Notes: a model not told the origin generated them from the sequence alone. A DNA stretch of 15,070 nucleotides from a bacterium (GCA_021807065.1 JAKAPO010000025.1:1-15070); one strand, 5' to 3'. Positions 6,390 to 13,918 are shown, numbered from the stretch's first letter. Translations and numbers: made by a program.

Positions 6390-9300
6390 GGCTGGACGAT
6401 TTCTCGATTCGTCACGAGCGCGTCATCATGTTCGTCGTCAGCGTGCTCGTAGTGCTTGGCGTCTGGAGTTACACGCAGACACGCGCAGCGATCTTTCCAA
6501 CGATGCACTTCTCGCGAGTCGACGTCGTCGCCGACGCTGGCAATCTTCCACCGGAACAGATGCACGTCGCCGTCGGCATTCCGCTCGAGCGCGCATTCCA
6601 AGGCCTTCCTTACGTCCAGCGTGTGCTCACGACGTCGGCCCAGGGGACCACCGAACTCGTCGTGTCGTTCGACGCGAAGAGCGACGTACAGGCCGATCTC
6701 CAGTACGTCAACGAGGCGATCTCGAACACTCGTGCGCAGTTGCCGCCCGGTACGACGGTGCAAGCGGAGATTATCTATCCGCAGAGCGAGCCGATCCTTT
6801 CATATGCGCTCACCTCGCCCGTATTCTCGCAGACGATGCTAAGGGAATACGCGCGCCTTCACGTCGTGCCGGAAATCTACGGCTTGCCGGGTCTCTGGCA
6901 CGCATTGCTGATCGGCGGCTCGCGGCGTGAATACCACGTAAGGCTCGACCCGGCGGCGCTCGCCGCAGTCCATTTGACCGCGGCCGACGTCGTGAGGGCC
7001 ATCCGTGATGCAAATGACATCGAAGCGGTCGGTATCTCGCAGGCGTATTCGCAGCGCAACGCGCTGTTAGTCGACTCAGGGATCCGCGATGCGGCTCAAC
7101 TGCGGCGCGTCGTGGTGCCGACACCGCAAGGCCCCGGCGTGACGATCGGCTCGCTGGGCTCGGTAGAGCTCGGCACCGCACCGCCGCGCGACGAGATGTC
7201 GTACGAGGGTGTGCATGGTGTCGGCATGAGCGTCTACGAGCTGCCCGGTGCCGACACGGTGCGTTTGGCAGACGCGGTGAAGGCGAAGATACGGGCGATC
7301 GAAGCAACGCTTCCGCGCGGCATCGCCATCCACAAGTACTGGGATGCGACCAACGTGATCGTGGCGTCGCAAGCGAGCCTTCGCGACGCTATTCTCATCG
7401 GTGCGATCCTCGCCATCGCGGTCATTTTCTTCTTCCTGCGGAACGCACGCATAACGGCGGTTGCGGCACTGGTAATTCCCGCTGCCATGGCGATTGCTAT
7501 CTTTGCTATCCATATTCTCGGTGAGTCGCGCAACATCATGAGACTCGGCGGTCTCGCGATCGCAGTCGGTCTCATCATCGACGACGTGATCGTCGTCATC
7601 GAGGGCATCGCGCACACGCTGCATGACAACCGGCAATTGTCTGGGCGCGAAGCGGTTACAACCTCAATGCGGCGGCTGATCGCCCCGATGGCGGCGTCGA
7701 CGCTTACGACGGTCGTCGTTTTCGTACCGCTCTCGCTCTTGACGGGCGTTCCCGGCGCATTTTTCAAAGCACTCGCCTTGACGTTGACGTGCGCACTGCT
7801 CGTGTCGCTCGCCTTGGCCATATTGGTGACGCCGACGTTGTTCAGGAGAATGGTTGGCGGACGGGAGTCGCAAGCGCTTCCCTCGAGGTCGGACGCGCTC
7901 TCGCGCATCCTCGCTCGGGATGACAAGAATAGTTCGGCCACCGGGAATGCCAAGGCAGATAGCAAGGCATACACGTTGCACGAGTCGATCAGCGCGCGGT
8001 ACGAGCCCATTCTGCGGTGGGCACTGCGAAACCGGGGAATCGCATACGGGATGGGCGGCGGCATCATGCTCGTCACCCTGCTTCTCGTTGCGACGCTTCC
8101 CACGGATTTTCTGCCGAAGCTGGATGAAGGCCAGTTCGAGATCGCCTATCGTATGCCGGTCGGGACCACGCTTGCTGCAAGCGATGCAGCGGCGCTCGCA
8201 ATGGAGCATGCAGTGATGTCGGAGCCGGGAGTCGTTTCAGTCGGGCGCATCACCGGCATCGACACGAACGGGTTCTCGCCGACGCCGGTGAACGTCGGCA
8301 CGATTCGCGTCATGCTCAAGCCGCTGGGGCAGCGCCCGTCATTCGATACGATCGCCGCTCGGGTGCGTGCGAGGATCGCGGCGGTAGTGCCATCGGCGCA
8401 GCTCAACGTCCACCAAATCCTGGAGGACATGATCAACGACGTGGAAGGCAATCCATCGCCGATCCAGATCGTCATTAGCGGTCCCAGCCAGACGGCGCTC
8501 GTCGCGGCGGCGACGCGAGTTGCCGAGGGCATTTCACGCGTTCCCGGCGTCGAAGATGCGTTTTCCGGGGTGCAGCAGTCGGCTCCGACCATGCGAATCG
8601 AACCCGACCTCGCTCAGCTTGCAAGAATGGTGGTCAGTATCCCGTCATTCGCTTCGTCACTCATCGCAAATGCACAAGGCAGCGTTGCGACACAGCTTCC
8701 CGAGGCGACAATGCTCGTGCCGGTGCGCGTCGAGATGGCCGTAGCCGCCGGCGCGAACGGCAGCATTCCCGGTATCGTGAACTTTGCGGGAGGGCAGATT
8801 CCGTTCACGCAAGTTGCGAACGCCACTATCGACCGTTCGATGACCGACGTCAGCGACATCAACGGCATACGATCGATGATCGTCACGGCGAACACCGGGA
8901 GAGGCAGTCTCTCGACGATCGTTGCGGGACTGCGCCGCGCGATCGCTGCAGCGAAGCTGCCGCCCGGATACGTTGCGCATATCGAAGGCGCCTATCAAGC
9001 GCAGCAGCAATCATTCCGCCAATTCGCGGCGGTTATCGGCCTCGCACTGCTGCTGGTTTTCTCGGTAATGCTCGGCGCGTTCAAATCCTTCCGGCAACCG
9101 CTTGTCATTCTTACGACCGTGCCGCTCGCGCCGATCGGCGTTGCTCTCGGCTTGGCACTGACGGGCACGCCGTTCAACGTCTCGTCGTTCATGGGATTAC
9201 TGCTCTTGATTGGCTTAGTCGTCAAGAATGGCATCTTGCTGATCGACGCCGCCAACCGCCGGAGGAAAGAAGGGTTCGACGTCACCGAAGCGCTCGTCTT

Positions 9301-9517
9301 GGCAGGCCGCGAGCGGTTGCGGCCCATTCTGATGACGACGTTCGCCACCATCGGCGGCTTGCTGCCGCTGGCGCTGGGCATCGGCACGGGTGCGGCGATG
9401 GAGCGGCCGCTTGCAATCGCAGTCGTCGGCGGCCTTTGCACCGCGACGTTCTTCACGTTGATCCTCATCCCGGTGTTTTACGCGACATTCTGCTCGACGG
9501 AGGAGCCGGCGATATGA
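6386..9517 (+). CDS. RND-family efflux permease (AcrB/MdtB-like)
   Basis: A 1043-residue inner-membrane, proton-driven exporter of normal family length, starting at GTG 6386 within the kinase stop. Two repeats are visible, each with a first membrane span (about 12-30 and 553-571), a large periplasmic porter region and a cluster of five or six spans (about 333-485 and 876-1035). Proton-relay residues are present: Asp399-Asp400 in AVGLIIDDVIVVIE and Lys947 in LVVKNGILLID. The block RERLRPILMT is at 975-984 and GAAMERPLAI at 1002-1011. The DD/K set is as in drug/organic-molecule pumps; CusA-type metal pumps usually have a different TM4 motif, so a metal substrate is less likely. The linker at about 488-535 contains a REP-like repeat read as protein. 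It works with the next two gene products as a tripartite pump. Confidence 0.95.
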   Translation: MRLDDFSIRHERVIMFVVSVLVVLGVWSYTQTRAAIFPTMHFSRVDVVADAGNLPPEQMHVAVGIPLERAFQGLPYVQRVLTTSAQGTTELVVSFDAKSDVQADLQYVNEAISNTRAQLPPGTTVQAEIIYPQSEPILSYALTSPVFSQTMLREYARLHVVPEIYGLPGLWHALLIGGSRREYHVRLDPAALAAVHLTAADVVRAIRDANDIEAVGISQAYSQRNALLVDSGIRDAAQLRRVVVPTPQGPGVTIGSLGSVELGTAPPRDEMSYEGVHGVGMSVYELPGADTVRLADAVKAKIRAIEATLPRGIAIHKYWDATNVIVASQASLRDAILIGAILAIAVIFFFLRNARITAVAALVIPAAMAIAIFAIHILGESRNIMRLGGLAIAVGLIIDDVIVVIEGIAHTLHDNRQLSGREAVTTSMRRLIAPMAASTLTTVVVFVPLSLLTGVPGAFFKALALTLTCALLVSLALAILVTPTLFRRMVGGRESQALPSRSDALSRILARDDKNSSATGNAKADSKAYTLHESISARYEPILRWALRNRGIAYGMGGGIMLVTLLLVATLPTDFLPKLDEGQFEIAYRMPVGTTLAASDAAALAMEHAVMSEPGVVSVGRITGIDTNGFSPTPVNVGTIRVMLKPLGQRPSFDTIAARVRARIAAVVPSAQLNVHQILEDMINDVEGNPSPIQIVISGPSQTALVAAATRVAEGISRVPGVEDAFSGVQQSAPTMRIEPDLAQLARMVVSIPSFASSLIANAQGSVATQLPEATMLVPVRVEMAVAAGANGSIPGIVNFAGGQIPFTQVANATIDRSMTDVSDINGIRSMIVTANTGRGSLSTIVAGLRRAIAAAKLPPGYVAHIEGAYQAQQQSFRQFAAVIGLALLLVFSVMLGAFKSFRQPLVILTTVPLAPIGVALGLALTGTPFNVSSFMGLLLLIGLVVKNGILLIDAANRRRKEGFDVTEALVLAGRERLRPILMTTFATIGGLLPLALGIGTGAAMERPLAIAVVGGLCTATFFTLILIPVFYATFCSTEEPAI
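7900..7927. repeat. REP-like short palindromic sequence, copy 2, inside the RND permease gene
   Basis: CTCGCGCATCCTCGCTCGGG followed by ATGACAAG. Its core CATCC-TCGCTCG-GGATG (7906-7922) is a 5-bp palindrome around a 7-base loop. It matches the gap sequence at 1362-1390 except for one missing base and a 4-base duplication in that copy. It is read in frame as part of the hydrophilic linker between the two halves of the permease (about residues 505-514), a place that tolerates extra sequence. Confidence 0.5.
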
Positions 9518-10776
9518 GCCGCTCCGCTACGATCGCCATCACCGCCGTGCTGGTCTCCGGCTGCCTCGGCGCGGGGAACGCAGCGACGCTGCCCGCCTTT
9601 GCGGCGCTCTCACTTGCCGATGCACAAACGCGGGCGGTAGTGCGCGACGTCGGCGTGCAGGAGGCGCAAACGCTCGTCATGCAGGACGCTGCAAACCTGC
9701 ACCTCGCCGGCGCGCTGGCCATCCCTCACGCGCTGGGTGACTACACGCTCTCGCCGCAGGCCGGCAGCGGTGCGCAGAGCGCGACGAGCGTCGAGCAGCA
9801 TTTCTTGAGCGTTGGCGCCGGCATCACGCTGAACGGAATTCTGTCGAGTTCTGTAGCCGTTCGTGCCGCGACGAACGATCTGCTTGCGGCACAACGCCAG
9901 GTGCAGGCGGCGGTGTTGCGCGCCCGCGAGAACGCCGTGCGGCTCTATTACGCGGCGCTCAGCGCGGCGGCGCTTGAGCGCTTTCGCCGCGAAGAGCTGG
10001 CAGCAACGCTGCGTGACCGCAGCGCGGCGGTGCTTCGTGCGCGTAGCGGCGAGTCACCGCAGCTCGACGTGATTCGCGCCGACGTTGCGGTCCAGCGGGC
10101 GCGGGCCGATCTTGCGCTGGCCGTGGCGCAGCACCTGGATGCCGTGCAGTCGCTCGCGACGGCGACCGGAGTAGCTCCGTCGGCGTTGGAGGCGATCGTT
10201 GCCCAGCGCACGCCCACGCTTGCGACCCTGAGCGTGAAGGCCGCGGTGAAAAGAGCGCTCGCCGCGCGGCCGGAGATCACGTCGCTGCTGGCGTCGATTC
10301 GGGCCAGACAAGCCGGCGTTGCGCTGGCGCGGTTGTCGGGATTGCCGCTCGTTACGGCGCAAGGCGGTTACGAAGGCGGCGTCGACACGGGCGTGCCGGT
10401 TCGAGGCCCGGCCGTCTCCGTTCACGTAGATTTTCCACTCTCTTCACCGCAGCGTGCGCAAGTAAGCATCGCGCTGGCCCAGGAGACCGCGGCGGAGTGG
10501 CAGTTGATCGGCGAGCGGCGCGTCATTACGCTCGAGGTATCTGCGGCGGTTCGCGATGCGCGTGCCGCCGACGAATCCGCGCGTGCGGCACTCGCCGCGC
10601 GAGCCGCAGCTGCTAAAGCGATCGGTGCGGTCGAGTTGGGATATCGCGAGGGCGTAACGTCGAGCCTCGACGTTACCGACACCCGCCGCACCTACGTTCA
10701 AGCCTCGGTCAACGCGCTCGTTTCGGAATACGCGCGCGACGAGGCCTACGCACTTTTGGAGGTACTGGTTCCATGA
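9514..10776 (+). CDS. TolC-like outer-membrane efflux factor
   Basis: A 420-residue outer-membrane channel subunit. The start is ATG 9514, overlapping the permease stop as ATGA and preceded by GGAGGAG 8 bases upstream; a longer in-frame ATG (9436) lies inside the permease gene and is rejected. The N-terminus has a signal peptide with a possible lipobox VSGC (Cys17). After it come long alanine/glutamine/arginine-rich heptad helices in two repeats typical of outer-membrane efflux proteins (about 33-200 and 240-415), including LSLADAQTRAV near the start and the VELGYREGVTSSLDVTDTRR block (about 371-390) near the end. It would form the trimeric outer-membrane duct for the pump. It overlaps the adaptor gene by four bases. 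Confidence 0.9.
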   Translation: MSRSATIAITAVLVSGCLGAGNAATLPAFAALSLADAQTRAVVRDVGVQEAQTLVMQDAANLHLAGALAIPHALGDYTLSPQAGSGAQSATSVEQHFLSVGAGITLNGILSSSVAVRAATNDLLAAQRQVQAAVLRARENAVRLYYAALSAAALERFRREELAATLRDRSAAVLRARSGESPQLDVIRADVAVQRARADLALAVAQHLDAVQSLATATGVAPSALEAIVAQRTPTLATLSVKAAVKRALAARPEITSLLASIRARQAGVALARLSGLPLVTAQGGYEGGVDTGVPVRGPAVSVHVDFPLSSPQRAQVSIALAQETAAEWQLIGERRVITLEVSAAVRDARAADESARAALAARAAAAKAIGAVELGYREGVTSSLDVTDTRRTYVQASVNALVSEYARDEAYALLEVLVP

Positions 10777-11930
10777 AGCGCCTGCCCTGGTTGGCCGGGG
10801 CCGCACTCGCCATCATCGTCGTCTGGATCGTGCTTGCGCACCGGGGCGTTGCGTCACCCGCGCGGGTTCCGGCGCCGAGCGTGCCCGTGGCGACCGTTCA
10901 CCCCGGCATCGTCGACGAGACGATCGATCTCGCCGGGCGCGCGGGTCCGGCTGCCGGGACGCAAACGAAGCTGGCGTTTTCGGTCGGGGGACTGCTCGAG
11001 CGCGTCGACGTGAGCCTGGGACAGCACGTTCGTCAAGGTGAAGCCCTTGCGCAGTTGAATGCGGCTCCGTTCGCACTTGCAGCGCAGCAGGCATCGGCGG
11101 CCGCGCAAGCGGCAAGCGCGCAGGCGGCGAATGCCCGCGTCGACCGGTGGTCGGTGAAACTGCGCGTCGACGAAGCGGAACTTGCGCGGCAGCGCGTTCT
11201 TCTGCGCGCGGGCGTCGTCGCGACGCGAGACGTTCAGGCGCAAGAGGCGGCGGTTGCGAGCGATCGTGCAGCGATGCAAAGCGCACGTGATCAAATCGCC
11301 GCAACGCAGGCACAGGCTACGTCGGCGGCGGCGCAGGCCTCTGCGGCGAACTACGATCTCTCGCGAACCACGTTGCGTGCGCCGGCGGACGGCGTCGTGG
11401 TCGGAATCTACGCGCAGCCGGGAGAGAACGTGAATCCATCGACGCCGATCGTCGCGATCGCTCCGTACGTCGACGGTGTCGCGACGCTCGACGTGCCGGT
11501 CGTGGACGTTTCGCGGATAGCGAGCGGCGATCTGGTCCGGGTGAGCGCTGCGGGGCGCCACTTTGACGCATATATCGGTGGTATAGCGCCGGCAGTCGAT
11601 CCGGCGACAGGACTCGCGGTGGTAAGCGTTACGGGTATTCCCAGCGGCATTCCACCTGGAACGCCGATCGACGCAACGGTGGTCTACGGGCACGCGCGCG
11701 GCCTTGTCGTTCCCACGAGCAGTCTGGTCGCCGACCCGCAGACCGGCGACATGCTCGCGTTCGTCGAGTCGCCCGGCAAGAACGGCGAGCAAGCGTTCAC
11801 CGTGCGGCGCGTAAGCCCGGGCGCGGCATCGTCCACGTTAACCGTCGTCACCGGATTGCGGCCAGGGGAGCGCGTTGCCGTGCAAGGCGCGATCGACCTG
11901 CTCGCACCACCTTCGACCGGTGGCGACTGA
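10773..11930 (+). CDS. RND efflux periplasmic adaptor (membrane fusion protein)
   Basis: A 385-residue adaptor that bridges the permease and the outer-membrane channel. It starts at ATG 10773 in an ATGA overlap. One N-terminal anchor (about 5-22) is followed by the first half of the lipoyl/barrel-sandwich domain (GGLLERVDVSLGQHVRQGEALAQL, split over residues 72-95), an alanine-rich coiled-coil hairpin (about 100-195), and the second half of the lipoyl domain (TLRAPADGVVVGIYAQPGE, about 200-218). A beta-barrel domain and a membrane-proximal domain with GLRPGERVAVQG near 365-376 complete it. No metal-binding Cys/His/Met cluster is visible. It is the last gene of the operon, an unusual place because adaptors are more often encoded before the permease. 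Confidence 0.93.
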   Translation: MKRLPWLAGAALAIIVVWIVLAHRGVASPARVPAPSVPVATVHPGIVDETIDLAGRAGPAAGTQTKLAFSVGGLLERVDVSLGQHVRQGEALAQLNAAPFALAAQQASAAAQAASAQAANARVDRWSVKLRVDEAELARQRVLLRAGVVATRDVQAQEAAVASDRAAMQSARDQIAATQAQATSAAAQASAANYDLSRTTLRAPADGVVVGIYAQPGENVNPSTPIVAIAPYVDGVATLDVPVVDVSRIASGDLVRVSAAGRHFDAYIGGIAPAVDPATGLAVVSVTGIPSGIPPGTPIDATVVYGHARGLVVPTSSLVADPQTGDMLAFVESPGKNGEQAFTVRRVSPGAASSTLTVVTGLRPGERVAVQGAIDLLAPPSTGGD

Positions 11931-11946
11931 GCGGCACACGCTCATT
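11928..11946 (+). terminator. Weak hairpin at the end of the efflux operon
   Basis: TGAGCG (11928-11933, containing the adaptor stop codon) pairs with CGCTCA (11939-11944) around GCACA, followed by TT. The stem is short and the T-run minimal, so this is only a possible terminator in the 54-base gap between the convergent adaptor and membrane-protein genes. Confidence 0.25.
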
Positions 11947-11984
11947 GGTCGAGGAGCGACGAGCCGTGTTCGCAGGCATCGAGG

Positions 11985-12584
11985 CTAGCGGGGAATCTCG
12001 CCGAGGATTCTTCCCGGTTGCTCGGGCGGCACGTTGCGTGCGACATCCGCTACGTTGATTGCAAAGACGGCAAGGGCGGCCGCTACGATGAAGAGCAGCA
12101 CCGGATAGCCGTGTGCGATTCCGATTCCTCGGGCGACAAACGAGATGAATCCGAAGAGCAGTCCTGCGCCGAAGAAAGCGACGCGCCGACGATGCAGTCC
12201 GAAGAAACCCGCTGCGACGAGTATCAGAGCGAATGTGATCGCCGACCACACGGGAGCAACCCACGGCACCGGGAGCAAGAAGAGTACATCGGTCGAGGTG
12301 AACGTCGGCGATCCCGAGAGCACGTACAACCATGCGTAGTAGAAGACATCCCAGAGGCCGAAGGCGACGAGGAAAGCCCGCCACCGGCCGATACCCTGGC
12401 GCCCGCAGAGCCAAGCAAGGACTGCGAGGACGATAATCGTCGAGGCTTCCCGCCCGGATTCGAGCGCAAAGACATGGGCCGGGCCGGGAGGAAAGGCGAT
12501 GCGGCGTAGGTACAGCACGACCGTCGCTTCTTCGTACCCAAACGCGAGTGAGAAAAGCGTCAGCGGAATCAAGGCTCGGCGCAC
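11985..12584 (-). CDS. Uncharacterised multi-pass membrane protein
   Basis: A 199-residue protein taken from GTG 12584, because GGAGG lies 11 bases upstream and the longer frame (ATG 12821) would run across the whole divergent neighbour and its start. Six or so hydrophobic segments are visible (about 5-25, 47-62, 69-90, 102-130, 136-152, 160-180). Recurrent-looking blocks are FGYEEATVVLYLRRIAFP, LESGREASTI, FGLWDVFYYAWLY and DVLFLLPVPWVAPVW. These look like a conserved family of membrane proteins seen in environmental bacteria, but I cannot name a function. It ends 54 bases after the efflux operon (convergent) and is divergent from the DUF5069 gene. Confidence 0.78.
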   Translation of the reverse strand: MRRALIPLTLFSLAFGYEEATVVLYLRRIAFPPGPAHVFALESGREASTIIVLAVLAWLCGRQGIGRWRAFLVAFGLWDVFYYAWLYVLSGSPTFTSTDVLFLLPVPWVAPVWSAITFALILVAAGFFGLHRRRVAFFGAGLLFGFISFVARGIGIAHGYPVLLFIVAAALAVFAINVADVARNVPPEQPGRILGEIPR

Positions 12585-12623
12585 GAGTGGAACTACCTCC
12601 GGTGAGTGTGGGTCTTGGACCCC

Positions 12624-12983
12624 ATGGCTACAGATTTTCGCGACGGAAAGACATTCCCGCGCCGGGGGCGTCAACCCCTCGGAGAGTTTCTTTGGCTCGC
12701 CCGGGTCATCGACAAAGCGCGCGCGGCGCAAAACGGCACGATTCGCGATTACATCTATCCCTGTCCGATGGACAAGGGCGTGATGGAGCATTGGGGCATA
12801 ACACCGGAAGAATTCACGCAAGCCGTGCGTACGTACGCGACGGATGACGAGATCTACGCTTGGCTCAAGGAGCGCGTTCCTGCGGAGCGAGCTGAGGCAG
12901 CGAATCGTTGGTTACGCGAGGAGAAAGGCGAAAACATGGATCGTCAAGATGCTGAAGAGGGCGCCACGTCAGCAGTTTCATGA
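12624..12983 (+). CDS. DUF5069 domain protein
   Basis: A 119-residue soluble protein. ATG 12624 is preferred over an upstream ATG (12606) because the product then starts with MATDFRDGKTFPRRGRQPLG, which looks like the natural N-terminus of the family; the ribosome site is weak (TTGGA). Recognisable blocks are FLWLARVIDKARA (22-34), TIRDYIYPCPMDKGVMEHWGI (split around residues 39-59), and an acidic helix EIYAWLKERVP (76-86). DUF5069 proteins are small, of unknown function and common in several environmental phyla. Only 39 bases separate its start from that of the divergent membrane-protein gene. Confidence 0.8.
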   Translation: MATDFRDGKTFPRRGRQPLGEFLWLARVIDKARAAQNGTIRDYIYPCPMDKGVMEHWGITPEEFTQAVRTYATDDEIYAWLKERVPAERAEAANRWLREEKGENMDRQDAEEGATSAVS

Positions 12984-12997
12984 CACTGGCGGCGGGT

Positions 12998-13080
12998 CAC
13001 TTCGCTCAGGACGAGGAAACGAGTGGATGCAGTGTACTACGGTACACGAACCCCGAGTCGACAACGTCATGAGCGAAGTG
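12998..13080. repeat. 83-bp structure of concentric inverted repeats (REPIN- or MITE-like)
   Basis: CACTTCGCTCAGGACG (12998-13013) and CGTCATGAGCGAAGTG (13065-13080) are inverted repeats matching at 15 of 16 positions. An inner dyad GTGTAC-TACG-GTACAC (13032-13047) has the same centre of symmetry. The element fills the 95-base gap between the DUF5069 stop and the 3' end of tRNA-Val(GAC), and its right arm touches the tRNA CCA. No coding potential is apparent. It may be a pair of REP sequences, a miniature element inserted at a tRNA end, or a long terminator hairpin for the tRNA. Confidence 0.55.
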
Positions 13081-13153
13081 GTGGGCGGTACATGGATTGA
13101 ACATGTGACCTCTTCCGTGTCAAGGAAGCGCTCTCCCACTGAGCTAACCGCCC
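13079..13153 (-). tRNA. tRNA-Val (anticodon GAC), CCA encoded
   Basis: Read on the minus strand the sequence folds as a full cloverleaf: acceptor GGGCGGT/ACCGCCC, D arm GCTC/GAGC, anticodon loop CTTGACACG centred on GAC, T arm ACATG-TTCAATC-CATGT, discriminator A and encoded CCA. The body is 13082-13153 with CCA at 13079-13081. It decodes GUC. It lies 18 bases after the thioesterase stop on the same strand, so the two may share a transcript. Confidence 0.95.
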
Positions 13154-13171
13154 GGGCGCAAGCGCGTGGTT

Positions 13172-13603
13172 TCACCCGTACGTTTGGATCTCTCCTGCTT
13201 CGAAGGCCGCGATCGCCGAACGCCATTCGTCGGGGACGACGATGGAATGCATGTGCTTGAAGTCGTAAGCCACGAGAACAGTCCGGCCGTGCGCGGCCCG
13301 GTGGTTGTGGAGCTTGCTCCACACTTCGTGTGACATCTCAAACGACTTGTTACCGATGCGCGACACTTTGCAGCCGACGGTCACTTCCTCGTGATAACGG
13401 AGCTGCTGCTCATAGGCGAAGTCCAATTGCGCGAGGATCATCCCGCGCTCGCCGTTTATCGGCTCACCGATGACCCGAGTGAAGTACTCGCATCGGATCG
13501 TTTCGATCCAGCGAATGTAAGCGACATTATTCACGTGTTGCAAGAGATCGACATCCGACCAAGGCACGTGGAAGGTCCAAAGCAATCGATAGCCAGCGAT
13601 CAT
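13172..13603 (-). CDS. Hotdog-fold acyl-CoA thioesterase (4-hydroxybenzoyl-CoA thioesterase family)
   Basis: A 143-residue single hotdog domain, the usual length for the 4HBT/YbgC group, expected to hydrolyse acyl-CoA thioesters. The start at ATG 13603 is preceded by AAAGG about 7 bases upstream and begins just before the domain; a longer frame from 13741 would overlap tRNA-Val(CAC). The family signature WSDVDLLQHVNNVAYIRWIE spans residues 15-34, with Asp17 as the likely catalytic acid and HVNN following, though the usual Gly before His is Gln here. The central strand region around GMILAQLDFAYEQQLRY (54-70) is typical. Acyl specificity cannot be told. tRNA genes lie on both sides, on opposite strands. 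Confidence 0.88.
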   Translation of the reverse strand: MIAGYRLLWTFHVPWSDVDLLQHVNNVAYIRWIETIRCEYFTRVIGEPINGERGMILAQLDFAYEQQLRYHEEVTVGCKVSRIGNKSFEMSHEVWSKLHNHRAAHGRTVLVAYDFKHMHSIVVPDEWRSAIAAFEAGEIQTYG

Positions 13604-13621
13604 CGCGTGCCCTTTCTCCGC

Positions 13622-13651
13622 TGGACAAGCAAGGTCCGGCAGGTGTACGAT
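13622..13651 (+). promoter_or_regulatory. Sigma70-type promoter for the tRNA operon
   Basis: TGGACA (13622-13627) and TACGAT (13646-13651) are spaced by 18 bases and followed by a GC-rich discriminator (GCGCC), as is usual for stable-RNA promoters. The predicted start would be near 13658, about 20 bases before tRNA-Val(CAC). It overlaps the upstream region of the divergent thioesterase gene. Confidence 0.5.
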
Positions 13652-13678
13652 GCGCCATGTCCAACAGGGCGCGAGCGT

Positions 13679-13753
13679 GGGCGCGTAGCTCAGAGGGAGA
13701 GCATCCGCTTCACACGCGGAGGGTCGTTGGTTCAATTCCAACCGTGCCCACCA
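13679..13753 (+). tRNA. tRNA-Val (anticodon CAC), CCA encoded
   Basis: Cloverleaf with acceptor GGGCGCG/CGTGCCC (one G-U pair), D arm GCTC/GAGC, anticodon stem TCCGC/GCGGA with loop TTCACAC, T arm GTTGG-TTCAATT-CCAAC, discriminator A13750 and CCA 13751-13753. It decodes GUG and is first in a three-tRNA cluster. Confidence 0.96.
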
Positions 13754-13757
13754 CCAT

Positions 13758-13834
13758 GGCGCTGTAGCTCAGTTGGTTAGAGCGCCGCCCTGTCACGGCG
13801 GAGGTCGTGGGTTCGAGCCCCATCAGCGTCGCCA
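13758..13834 (+). tRNA. tRNA-Asp (anticodon GTC), CCA encoded
   Basis: Acceptor GGCGCTG pairs with CAGCGTC (one G-U pair), D arm GCTC/GAGC with the GTTGGTTA loop, anticodon loop CTGTCAC, T arm GTGGG-TTCGAGC-CCCAT, discriminator G13831 and CCA 13832-13834. It follows tRNA-Val(CAC) by four bases, so the two are surely co-transcribed. Confidence 0.96.
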
Positions 13835-13836
13835 TC

Positions 13837-13912
13837 GCCAAGGTAGCTCAGTCGGTAGAGCATGCGCCTGAAAAGCGCAGGGTCACCCGTTCGATTCGGG
13901 TCCTTGGCACCA
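13837..13912 (+). tRNA. tRNA-Phe (anticodon GAA), CCA encoded
   Basis: Acceptor GCCAAGG pairs perfectly with CCTTGGC, D arm GCTC/GAGC, anticodon loop CTGAAAA in the stem GCGC/GCGC, T arm ACCCG-TTCGATT-CGGGT, discriminator A13909 and CCA 13910-13912. Two bases separate it from the preceding tRNA-Asp. It is the last tRNA of the cluster. Confidence 0.96.
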
Positions 13913-13918
13913 TGAACT

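Noticed and set aside
9436..9513. Upstream in-frame ATG as start of the outer-membrane factor
   Set aside because: It would place 26 codons inside the permease gene before the signal peptide; ATG 9514 has GGAGGAG upstream and the ATGA overlap seen at the next junction too.
10854..11792. 312-codon minus-strand frame opposite the adaptor gene
   Set aside because: Composed largely of Arg/His/Asp and lying opposite a complete membrane fusion protein with all its domains.
6386..11930. Heavy-metal (Czc/Cus-type) pump assignment
   Set aside because: The permease has the DD motif in TM4 and Lys947, and neither adaptor nor kinase sensor region shows a Cys/His/Met metal cluster; a general RND call is safer.
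12585..12821. N-terminal extension of the minus-strand membrane protein
   Set aside because: It would run antisense through most of the DUF5069 gene, and the GTG at 12584 has a GGAGG site.
13391..13780. Plus-strand 129-codon frame ending in the tRNA cluster
   Set aside because: It is antisense to the thioesterase and reads through tRNA-Val(CAC); its C-terminal part is simply translated tRNA.
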